Assembly (NCBI GenBank): GCA_964019335.1
Contig: OZ025710.1
Span: forward strand, 124,001 to 188,000
Reading direction: 5' to 3'
Length of the DNA stretch: 64,000 nucleotides
DNA from: Diplonema japonicum
Lineage: Eukaryota > Euglenozoa > Diplonemea > Diplonemida > Diplonemidae
Below, piece after piece: positions 40,649-50,193 of the stretch. The notes under the pieces were generated by a model, which was given only the letters and a program-made list of their open reading frames with translations, was not told where the DNA came from and did not search any database. The number at the start of each line of letters is the position of its first letter. The first letter of the stretch is position 1. The position numbers and the translations under genes are program-made.

Positions 40649-43506
40649 TCAAGCGATGAACGGTTCTTTGTGCTTTTTCTGAAATTTTTTGCGTGCCAAG
40701 TCAAGGTCGCTTGCGACCTGTTCCAAGACGAGCATCTCATCAATCGCAGCAAGCTCTGCCTTGGAGTACACCCTGATGACTGCTGTACCGTTGTATGTTG
40801 CAGCCTTCGGCACAGCTCTCCTCACCAACACAGGCGGAGGCCTATTCTTCGAAGGCGGAGGCTTTGAAGCAGCCAGGGAAAGGGGAATAGGAACGGTCAC
40901 CTGCGGCCTCACCTTGCTTTCCACCTTTTGAACAGACACAACAGGGTCAACCACCGGTGGTGGAACCACTGCTTCTCGTACCTCCACTTTTGGGCTTTCT
41001 TCTTTTCCTTGTTCCTGTTTCTGTTTCTGTTCTTCCTGTGCCTGTTCCGCTTCCTCCTCGTCGATGAACGACAAAGGAATCAAACGGCGAGACCCGTAAG
41101 GTGCACCGACTCTCTTGAACTCCTTGTTTTCCAAAATATGCCGTTTCTCCTCAGTTGTTAAGGTTTTGGCATCACCGAAGAAGTCCTTCTGTTCCGCACA
41201 GCACACCATGTACTGCCTGATGCTGTTCAGAGCCTCAGAGGCAGCGCATACAGATTCCGTCTTCACCCGCTCCTCCTGTGTCGGGGCACTGTTTATGGTC
41301 CGAAGGTCTAAAAGATCCGAAAATGGCATTCCGAGCCGTTGGGTGAAATCTTTCGCGGTCTCGGAAGCCCCGTCTACGACCTGCCGGGTGATGAGCTCCT
41401 TGGTCAACGCGACGTTTGAAACCTTGTCCTCCAAGGTGCCTCTTGTGACCAACCTGTAGGATGTTACGTCCCTTGTCTGCCCAACACGGTGAGACCTGCA
41501 AATAGCTTGGCTTATCTTGCTAGGATTCCAAGGAGTGTCTAAAAATATTACAGTTGAAGCGTTTTGAAGGTTCAACCCCACAGAACCCGTAGCCAGTGTC
41601 ACCAACAGAACGTCTGTCGTGTCGTTTCGAGTAAAATCTTTCAACACCTTCGATTTGTTCACTCTGCTGTGCGCGCACGCTGTGGAGATCTCCGGGTGCC
41701 GGGTGTTTAAAAAACCCGCAAACCATTCAAGAGTGTCAATGTAGACAGAGAATACCAGTGTTTTTTCCCCCTTGCTGTGGTGGTGTTTGATGAGCCTTGC
41801 AGCAACTTCAGCTTTTGCTGAATCGAAGTTGTTTTCGCGGGCTTTGTCAAGCAGGCCGTCGCCCCACAAGGAGTCGGTTAGAGGATCGGGGTCGGCGGCG
41901 GCGGGGATTTCGGATAATTGTTCCTTCAGGTTGTCCAAGTGAGATGTTTCGAGGCCTCTGTTGGGATGTTCTTCATCTTCTTGTTCGGGTTCGCTCGTTT
42001 CGTCATCGTCGTCTTCTGCAGTGGTTTCTGGTGTTTTCACCAGAGCAAGATCGGGGTGGTGCGTGATACGCATCAGCAGGTGAAACAACGTGAAGTATGT
42101 AACCCGCCGTTCGTCTGTTGCGAGGTCCTTCACACGGCCGTAGCTCCTGAACTGTTTAACACCAAGTGGGACTCTGACCACGTACTCCTTGAGAGTGCCC
42201 AACGTCGACATTACTTGCTGACATTTTTGCCGATCTACAAAATCGCGAAGCAAGGCATTCAGCAGGTACGCAACTTGTCTGCTCGCCAAGGCGGAGTGCT
42301 CCGTTCGATATTTTGGCTGTACTATCAGATAAGTTTTCAGCTGGGCGGTGTACTCGGGGGTGAAGAAGCCGTCCCTCACAAATGAGATCAGGTTGAAATA
42401 TTCGTCGATGTTGTTCTATGTTTATTTATTTCCTCTTTTTTTTTTTTTTTTTTCCTTCTTTATATACCGACAGAGGTGTACCAGACATCACTACCTTGCC
42501 CAGACAAGGTAGTTTGCTGAGGTATCCTCTTGTTATGGTGCCTCCTGTTAAACGTTCGTGGCCTTCGTCAAAAATCTTTTTTTTTTTTTTTTTTTTTTGC
42601 GTTCCCCATCTCATACACATATGTTCGGAAGTTTTTTTAACAGATCAGCACCGATATGCGCGGTGTTTTCTTTTTCAGCGGCTTTTCTGTGATTTTTTTT
42701 TTTTAAATCTTTTTTCCATACAGCTCATAAAGAGTTCCCGAATAGCTGCTCAACAGCACCCCTCCGCATCGACCCCACCTTTCAACCGCAGCTCTCGTGT
42801 AGAGCCCACCGTAGTGCCGTGTGGCTTCGTCCTGAGACCGCTTTTCGGTTCCCTGAAGGGCTTCGCTAATTCCTGTGTTCACGACCCACCTTTTCCATTC
42901 CATCTGCCACGTAGGTATCAAGGTGGTGGGCACCACAACAAGAGAGTGGGAGATAAAGGCCCCCAATGTGTTGCAGCTGATATAATTGTACTCCCGAACG
43001 GCGAGGTGGAAAAGCACCAGGATGGTGATGGCTGTAAAAGTCTTCCCGGTTCCCATTTGATGCGCCAAAATCGCACCCGATTTTGCTGAAAAACCTTCAA
43101 GTGTAGTATAGGCAGTTCGAGCCTCTTCAGGGCAAGGACTGTTCTTTGAAGAGCGTGTTCCAAAGCAGGCGTTCCATACTAGGATCACAGCGTTGCGTTG
43201 ATGGGGCAGCAAGTAACCGGCAATGTTCATGGGAAGAGCCAATGCATAGATACTCTCCTTGATTTTTATGATGCCCACGAACCTTTTTGTCTTCACAAGA
43301 TTTTCTCTTTCGCACACCGGGAGCAGGACGTTCCAGCTTTGTTTAGTCTCTATCGCGACTTCTTCTCTTTTTCGTTTCCTCGGTAGTTTTTCCTGCGGGG
43401 CTTCCACCTGGGGCGGGGATGCTACAAGGCTCACATCTTCTGTACTCCCGAAACCTTCCAAGAAGAATTGAAAATCCTCGTCTGCACTCGATATTTCTTC
43501 ATCCAT
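40649..43506 (-). CDS. SNF2-family DNA-dependent ATPase (4 exons), 909 residues
   Basis: Exons are 43506-42722, 42686-42617, 42575-42468 and 42415-40649, with phases 2, 0, 0. Motif I is AHQMGTGKTFTAI at about residue 150. The DEAH-type box is DEGH in the small third exon (IFDEGHERL), followed by motif III MSGTPLS running across the splice into NNIDEYFNLISFV. The helicase C lobe has TLVFSVYIDTLEWF, LVTLATGSVGLNLQ, FLDTPWNPSKISQAICRSHR and VGQ, so all SNF2 motifs are present. The intron before DEGH ends in AG right after a poly-A tract. Such proteins remodel chromatin or act in repair; the long C-terminal tail is Pro/Glu-rich. ATRX/RAD54-like placement is a guess. Confidence 0.88.
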
Positions 43507-44601
43507 TTTCTTTTTTTTTTGTGGACCCCCCTCTCCTTTTTTTTTTTAAATTTCTAAACCCTTTTTATTCTCAGTCAAAATAACGGGAAAAAAAAAAGAA
43601 TATATATATATATACGCAAGTGCATGAAGGAGGGGAGAGAAGGGAAAAAGGGAAAAAAAAACAACAAAAAAAAAACAAAATAGATGATCCAGTGGGAAGG
43701 GGTCCGGTAAAGCAGGGGGAGGGGGGGGGGGGGGGGGACTATATCGTGCTCATTTTCTCTTTTTCTTTTCTTCTTTGGACAGGAAAGATCGTTTTTTTTG
43801 GGGGGGTTATACCTGGAAAACTTTTGGGTCTTTCTCACCAAAGGGACAGGGTCATATTTTTTTTTTATGACATGTAGTTTTCTCTCCTTCTTCCCCCCTT
43901 CTCGTTGTGGGCTTCTACTTTTTTCAGATGGGTGATTCCTCTCCCCTCCTTTTTTTTTTGCACCACCACTTTCAAATCAACTCTTTTCCTTCTTTCCTTC
44001 CCCCTTTCCTCTCAAAAAAAAAAAAACTGGATCCTCCTATTTCTCTTCTCAACCCCCCCCCCCCCCCCCCACCATAGACGAAAAAAAGAAACACGAAGCA
44101 GCATTAAAAAACAAAAATAAAAATAAAAAAGTTCAACGCTCCAAATCTCTAAACACAAAGTACTAAGTGGTTCCAAGGGCGCTTTGAGGGAATACCGTTT
44201 TTATTTTATTTAGGAGAGGAAAAAAAAGGGCTAACAACTACACAGGAACAGCCACTTTATTTTTCTCCTGACGTACTTCAGCAATATTTGAGCAGATACG
44301 TATCCTGGCCAGTCTGCCTTTCAGGAATTTTAAAAAAAAAAGGGGGGAGGGTTAGCACAACGTTTCAGGAAACATGGTTACCCCCTCTCCATGCAATATC
44401 ATAAGGTCTACAAAAATAAGTAATTTCTTCCCCCCCCCCTCCCCCCTCTCCCCTTCGCACCTCCCATGATGGGAGGTGAGGAACACCAAATAACTCAGGG
44501 AAAAACAAAAAAAAGGGGGGAGAAGACCGAAAGAAAAAAAAAAAACGAAAAAGTTTTAAAAAAAAAAGAAAACACTCTCTCAAATAAAAAAAAAAAAAAA
44601 A
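43507..44601. other. Homopolymer spacer with a possible 3' exon and a palindrome
   Basis: Contains poly-G (18, about 43721-43738), poly-C (about 44053-44070) and many A/T runs. On the minus strand about 44330-44245 reads LKGRLARIRICSNIAEVRQE, then KNKVAVPV and a stop, which looks like the end of a real protein. A small patch at 44352-44412 also has coding composition. A perfect 10-bp palindrome (CACCTCCCAT, 44458-44467/44469-44478) lies upstream. Confidence 0.45.
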
Positions 44602-45501
44602 TCATGAAGAATCATCAGGTATGGGGGTTATGTCCAATGGCGGTTGAACAGAGCACGGGCGGAGGAAGAGGGTGAAGGAGTTCATCAAGGATTTTTTGGT
44701 GTTGAAGGAGATGGTGTGCACCCCGGAGGAGAGTTGCCGGTGGTACAACCTGTACCAGATTTGAGGCTCGTAGTCAGGAGCGGGTCCTATTCTTCGCGGA
44801 CCGTTGACTAGAAACCGGGAGTAGCTGTTGTTGGTGATGACACGTTGGAAATCCGACTGAAGGAAACAGGGGTTGCCCTGCTTCACGGCGATTATCAAAT
44901 CGGACTCTTCCTTGCAGTCGATGACCAACGGGGAATCGCAGGGAAAGACCTTCGCCAGCCGAACATGGCAAAAACTCGCCAAAACACTCTTTCTAGATAT
45001 CGCATAGTAGCAGTTGTCAGGCTCGTTGGTGGGTACTTGGGTGATGTGGATCTTTACCTTCAGTAGCTCGCAGCTTTTTGTTCCGTCGAACTGGCCGGTG
45101 TCGGGGGTGACAGCGGTGTGCAACAAACCTTCCGGGGAGGTAACCCTTACCCTGTCGTTATAGGGTGAAGGGGGCAACAATGGGCTGCTGGGTTCTTCTT
45201 CTTCGATTTCTTCCACCTCTTCCTCTTCTTCTGTGTCTGTGTATCTTGTCGATTCACCCGACGTATTCATATTTTGTTTCGTGGCGGCGAACTTCGATGC
45301 CGATCCGGACCCGTGGGGCTTCACGGTATCCGCGTGTTCGGCCCACTCCAGCTCCTCGAGGAGTTGCATTTCCTGCCGCTTCTTTTCCTTCTCCTTCTCC
45401 TCGACGTCATGTTGCGGTACGTTCTCCTGTTTTACAGGCGCGACCGGTTTTTCCACACCTGCATCGCCCTTTGCGTTGTTCTTCCCGCAACAGGTCCCCA
45501 T
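44602..45501 (-). CDS. Putative N-myristoylated/palmitoylated protein, 299 residues
   Basis: The start at 45501 gives MGTCCGKNN, a classic dual-acylation N-terminus (Gly2, Cys4, Cys5); codons further upstream are homopolymer reads. The ATG lies 1 nt after AAAAAG. The middle region is acidic (TEEEEEVEEIEEEEPSS). The C-terminal about 175 residues form a globular beta-rich domain (LLKVKIHITQVPTN, NCYYAISRKSVLASFCHVRL, FLVNGPRRIGPAPDY, HTISFNTKKS), possibly C2-like. Likely anchored to the plasma or flagellar membrane, by inference from the acylation motif. No family recognised. Confidence 0.68.
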   Translation of the reverse strand: MGTCCGKNNAKGDAGVEKPVAPVKQENVPQHDVEEKEKEKKRQEMQLLEELEWAEHADTVKPHGSGSASKFAATKQNMNTSGESTRYTDTEEEEEVEEIEEEEPSSPLLPPSPYNDRVRVTSPEGLLHTAVTPDTGQFDGTKSCELLKVKIHITQVPTNEPDNCYYAISRKSVLASFCHVRLAKVFPCDSPLVIDCKEESDLIIAVKQGNPCFLQSDFQRVITNNSYSRFLVNGPRRIGPAPDYEPQIWYRLYHRQLSSGVHTISFNTKKSLMNSFTLFLRPCSVQPPLDITPIPDDSS

Positions 45502-45710
45502 ACTTTTTAATTTGTTTTTTTTGTTTTGTTTTTGTTTTGCGGTGGCCCTCTCCCACCTCCCCGAATAACCCCTAGAAAAAAGATATTGAAAAAGAGAAGG
45601 AAAAAAAAAAAGAGAAAAAAAAACGAGGCAAAGGGGGAATAACAGGGGGGTGGGTGGGGGGAAGAATCGTAGAAACAGTATACACAAAAAAAAAGGGGGT
45701 TTCTTATTTT

Positions 45711-45744
<34 letters not shown>

Positions 45745-45749
45745 ACTCG

Positions 45750-46781
45750 TCACAAATTTTGAGACGAAAGTCCAAGGCCGCCTGCGGGGTGGTACCCGCT
45801 AGACCGTGGTTGCGAGGAGGGCAGCATGGCATCTAAGGAATTTGTGTATTCATCCCAGAACAAGGCATGCGTCTTTTGCCTGATATCGTCGCGCGCCGCT
45901 TTGTTAGGTGGAAGATTGGAATACTCGGGGTCTGGAAGGTCTGCTAAAATGTTGTCCAGCCCGGGGTCCCTCCGCTGGGTAACCGCTCTGTCGAACTCCG
46001 CATTGAAATGATGCCAGAACTCGTTGGTGATGCCACGCCGCAGCTCTGCTGCGACATCACGCGCGCTCTCGTCCCTGCTGCCCTCCATTACGAACGGGTC
46101 CTGACCAGGCCCGGGGAACCCGAACGCCGACGCTTTATAATCCTCTTCTTCAAGTCTTGGATTGTGTTTGTCTCTCTCCGCTAAAACCCGTTCCGCCAGA
46201 AGCCTCGCATGCGCGTCACCTCGTATTTCTTCATTGCCTTCGGGGATTGAATATTTATGCCCTGCAACCAATGCACCTGCTTCCCGCTCTGCATCGCTAT
46301 ATGTTGGCACCAGAGCACCAAGCGGCCCATACGCTGAAGGGATGACAGGTGGTGGCGGCGACACAGGAAGGCTCATAGGACTAGTAGCCATGGTGTTAGG
46401 TAGTTGTTGCAGTGTCTGTGTGACAGCGCCCACTGCTATTGAATGGGATGACGTTGGGTTAACAGTGGTACCAGGGGCTTCTGTTTGAACCGCAGCGTCA
46501 GAGGGGAAGGTAGTCTGGCAGTTGGCATGCGCGTGGTTGGGAGGCGGTTCGTTCCAGTCATGCAGAAACCTGTCGGACAGCTTCGGCCCTTGCTGAAGAA
46601 CTGGCGTCTGCGGCGGCGGCGGTGGCGGTGGCGAACCCACCACCGGTTGTTGTTGAGACTCTTGTAGCAAATGTAACTGCTGCATCACTTTCTCCCTCAA
46701 CTCCGGGCTCAACCTACCCAGCAAAGGGTGGCCCACGACCTTGGCCGGCAATGGCGGCTTCGGCTGAAACGCGCCATACAT
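45750..46781 (-). CDS. Pro-rich protein with charged C-terminal domain, 343 residues
   Basis: Start at 46781 (MYGAFQPKPPLPAK) lies 4 nt after CTTCCCAG, a good acceptor; upstream codons are Phe/Ser reads. The N-terminal half is Pro/Gln-rich, including a run of eight Pro. The C-terminal half (about 195-325) is helical and charged (LLAERVLAERDKHN, ITNEFWHHFNAEFDRAVTQR, HALFWDEYTNSLDAMLP). No known domain. It is separated by only 62 bp from the golgin gene. Confidence 0.65.
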   Translation of the reverse strand: MYGAFQPKPPLPAKVVGHPLLGRLSPELREKVMQQLHLLQESQQQPVVGSPPPPPPPQTPVLQQGPKLSDRFLHDWNEPPPNHAHANCQTTFPSDAAVQTEAPGTTVNPTSSHSIAVGAVTQTLQQLPNTMATSPMSLPVSPPPPVIPSAYGPLGALVPTYSDAEREAGALVAGHKYSIPEGNEEIRGDAHARLLAERVLAERDKHNPRLEEEDYKASAFGFPGPGQDPFVMEGSRDESARDVAAELRRGITNEFWHHFNAEFDRAVTQRRDPGLDNILADLPDPEYSNLPPNKAARDDIRQKTHALFWDEYTNSLDAMLPSSQPRSSGYHPAGGLGLSSQNL

Positions 46782-46843
46782 GACCCTGGGAAGAAGAAGT
46801 TGGAATATGAGGGAAAGAGAAAAAAAAAAAAAAGAAATTACCA

Positions 46844-47555
46844 TTAAAGGCACCAATCAGGGTTCACCAAGTAAATGCTTTTCAACTCCGCAGGGGAGAG
46901 CTGCAGCAGAGTGGCAAGGAGGGGCATCAGGTTGCCCTTCATGTCATCGGTTCTGGCGGTTAAAAAGTTAATGAGAACGCCTCGGAGGTACGATTGCTGC
47001 TGGGCATGCGACAGTTCATCGACGGTGGTGGGCTTCTCCCTGAGGGCGCCTGCGGCGTCCTTGGCTTCTATGAGCTCTCGTTGCAGGGCCCAGAGCCGCT
47101 TCGCTTGATGGTCGTTCTCCTCGAGGAGCCTTTTTACCTTTTGCTCAAGCTCGCGGACCTCGCCGCCGTTTTTATGAACGGAATCTGACATAGAGCTGTT
47201 CATCGAAAGTTTGGTGGCAAGTTCTTCTTTTAAATCTGTTGTTTCCGCTTCTTGCGCTACTAGTTTATTCTGCGGGTGGGATTTTTTTTTCTTTTTCGTT
47301 TCTCTTTTAAATACCTGCAGCTCAACATTCATTTTTAACAGTTCGTCGACACGGTCCTGTGCGCTGGATACACTCACAGCATGCATCTGGTGGTGGGAAA
47401 AAAAAAGATTTTTTCCCCTCTTCCCCCCCCCCCCCCCCCCAGATATAATATATACCCCGTCTATCTTCATCGAAAGCTCGGCAATTTCTTGTTCGTGCAT
47501 TTTGTGTAACGCAAGTATCTTGGCCTCATAACTGTCCTTTACTTCTTGGAGTTGC

Positions 47556-47587
<32 letters not shown>

Positions 47588-48144
47588 TTTATAATTATTA
47601 TTATTATACATACCTCTCGCTGCAGACTAAGCGCCGTTAGTTTTTCAGATTCGTGAACTCGGCGCGACATTTCCATTTCTGAGGTGTGTATTTCCATTTG
47701 TCGTGCTACTGAGATTGATGCTTGCGAAGCCAGGTCTTCTAACCGTGATATTTCTTCTTCTGTCCGTTTCCGCTCTGCGGTTGTTTTCTCCAGGCTGTCC
47801 CGCGTTGCCGTTTGCTCTTCTTCAAGGTTGGTGTATCGGGTTTGCAAGGCGCTCAGCTCTTTACTGCGCAGCTTCATGGCCACGTTAGTTCGCTCCTTGA
47901 ACCTGGCAAAATTCTCAGTTGTTTTGTCGCTGTTTCCTGTCTCCTCTAACTCCTTCAAGAGACTTGCTATCCTTGCCTCGTTCGCAGCTTTTATCTCCCT
48001 CAATTGTGTAAGCTCGCCTCTCTCATTTTCGATGATCCCTTTCATCTTCGTCTTCCACTGCTGCATCTTCCGGTCTTTCTCATTCAACTGCTCTTGGAGC
48101 TCCGCTACAGTAGGGGCTGGTGCAGCAGCATCGCTTGTTGACAT
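46844..48144 (-). CDS. GRIP-domain golgin (4 exons), 375 residues
   Basis: Exons are 48144-47614, 47554-47456, 47386-47315 and 47269-46844, all phase 0. Introns begin GTATGT, GTATAT and GTATTT and end ACAG, CCAG and GCAG. Intron 1 is an ATA/ATT triplet array and intron 2 contains a poly-G/C tract. The body is coiled coil. The C-terminus has a GRIP domain, YLRGVLINFLTARTDD and LMPLLATLLQLSPAELKSI, with the conserved Tyr near its start. GRIP golgins are recruited by Arl1-GTP to the trans-Golgi and tether vesicles. The size is short for a golgin. Confidence 0.87.
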
Positions 48145-48358
48145 TTTTTTTTTTTTTTTTTTTTTTTTTTTAGTACTCTAAAAAAAAAAAAAAACATTTT
48201 TTTCTCTTTAGACAGAATAACAATAATAATAATTACTTGATCACTGATAAAAATATAAAAAAAAAAAAAAAAAAAAGAAAAGAAGGAACACGGAATGTAA
48301 AAAAAAAAAAAAAAGAAAGAAAAGAAAAATACCCCTTTTTTCTTCTGTTCCCCCCCTC

Positions 48359-49756
48359 TTACTCTGCCAGTTCCACAACGCAGTCCCTTTTGAGTACAGG
48401 GCCTTCGAGTATCCTTTTCGTGTTCCCTTGTTGGTTTCGAAGCTTGGCCTGTCGGGACCTGGTGATGACCCTTTTTTTCTTCTGCGCCGTTTTGATGTAC
48501 TTCGGGATAAGCCGCTGTTTGCTGATTTTCTTGATCTCGTCAAATTCACCGAATCTGTATTATTATTATTATTTCTTTTTTTTTTTTCCCCTCTCCACAT
48601 ACCGTTCACGCAGCTTATCACTGTATTCAAGCTTCTTCTTCTCTCTGAAGAAAAGTTGTTTCAAAGGTACTGAGGCACGGCTTTTCCACAATCGAACGTT
48701 CATGTCGTCGCTGCCTGTCACAACATAATTGTTGTCCAAACTCCACTTCGCCGTCCACACCCTACGCATTCTTTTCGTGTGGTAAATGTCTCGGGACGTC
48801 CCATCGCACATATCTGTTTTCCACAATCGGACGGTGTTGTCGAAGGAGCCCGACACAAGCTCCTTCCCGGTGGGTGCATAGTCAACGTCTAGAACGGCAG
48901 CAACGTGGGAAACAAAGACAAGCTGCGCCTTGTCCATCTTCCTTGCGTCGAACTGATAAATATTGTGATCTTCGTTGGCAACTGCGAAGGTCATGGGTTC
49001 CATGGGATTCCAGCACACATTGTTGGATTTCATCGGAAGCACCATTTTCTGTGTTGCTTGTTCCACCCTGGTGTCGTATACACAGATAGACCTGTCAGAC
49101 ATCGTGCACAGTATTAAATCTGTCTCGACTTTGTTGAACCTGCATGCTGTTACCTGATCTATTCCCCAGTTGAAGGTTGTGATGGGGCGTTGTCTTGTAA
49201 CATCCCATAGTTCTAGATTTCCGCCTGCTGTGCAGAACATAGATTTTTCGCAATGGTGGTCTATCGACGAAAACGGTCTGTCTCCTAGGTATTCCGCTAA
49301 TGGTCGTGCTTCACCATGTTGGTCCATTTGCCGGCTGCCTTCGATGTCCCATAGTCGGACTGCCTTGTCACTGCCTGCTGAGAAGTACGCAGCGCCGTCT
49401 GGTGCCGTCACCATACCCGTTACGAATCCTTTGTGTGCGGAAACTTTGTGGCACAGTTCTTTTTTTTGCATATTCCACAGTCTTACCTCACCGTCGCAGC
49501 CGCCTGATAACATTAACGATAAGTTTGTGGGGTCCTTTGCCAGGCAGTGCACGGAGTCGAGATGCCCCTCGAACGCTGCCACAAAAGGCTTTGCGAACAT
49601 CCTGTCCAATTTCACGGCTTGCAAAGCTCTTTGATACTCGACCTGCCTCTCCATCGGGTGCAACCTTGGGTCCAGATTTCTGTGCACCTTACCTACCTCG
49701 CTTGCGACATCCTTTGTGTGCTCCTTATTGGACCGTGATAGTACTTTGAACTTCAT
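48359..49756 (-). CDS. SOF1: WD40 protein SOF1/DCAF13, rRNA-processing factor (2 exons)
   Basis: Exons are 49756-48603 and 48554-48359 (phase 2), 449 residues, close to the normal size. The N-terminus MKFKVLSRSNKEHTKDVA, then NLDPRLHPMERQVEYQRAL and RMFAKPFVAAFEGHLD, is highly characteristic of Sof1. Seven WD repeats follow (SGGCDGEVRLWN, SAGSDKAVRLWD, SGSFDNTVRLWK, TGSDDMNVRLWKSRA). The second exon supplies the family's basic C-terminal tail (RLIPKYIKTAQKKKRVI). Sof1 binds U3 snoRNP in the nucleolus for 18S rRNA processing. The intron is GTATGTGG to ATACAG with a poly-A and AAT repeat. Confidence 0.93.
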
Positions 49757-50193
49757 TTTTTTTTTTTTTTTTTTGTGTAGGGACTTTTTTTTTTTTTTTT
49801 TAATAGTAACGTAAGAAAATACCGGAAGGAACGCGCAACAGATAAGAAAAACCATAAAAGACAGACATACAGATAAAACGTTCTAGAAAAGAAAAAAAAA
49901 AAGAAGAAGAAGAAGACAGAAACACAAACAATTTTACCCCCTCCCCCTCTTTTGTTCACGTTTTATTTCCCTTGGCCTAAATCCTCAAGCGGGGGAACGC
50001 AAAAGTGGGAAGAAAAAAAAGGAGGAGGTTCCCCCCTCCTGGGCAAATAAAAAAAATTTTTTCCAGCCAAATTCCGCAGCGCAGGGAAATAAACTAACAT
50101 AGAAGATACCAAAAAAGCAAGAAAGTCAAGTGCATGTAATAAGAGCATGGAATGCGATGATGGAGGGAATTGGGGGGAAAAAATCCCTCTATT
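49757..50193. other. Spacer
   Basis: A T-run pair (about 49757-49801), AAG triplets and a short mixed patch at 49965-50160 that includes a G/A-rich imperfect inverted repeat (AGGAGGTTCCCCCCTCCT, 50021-50040). No ORF is supported. Confidence 0.6.
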
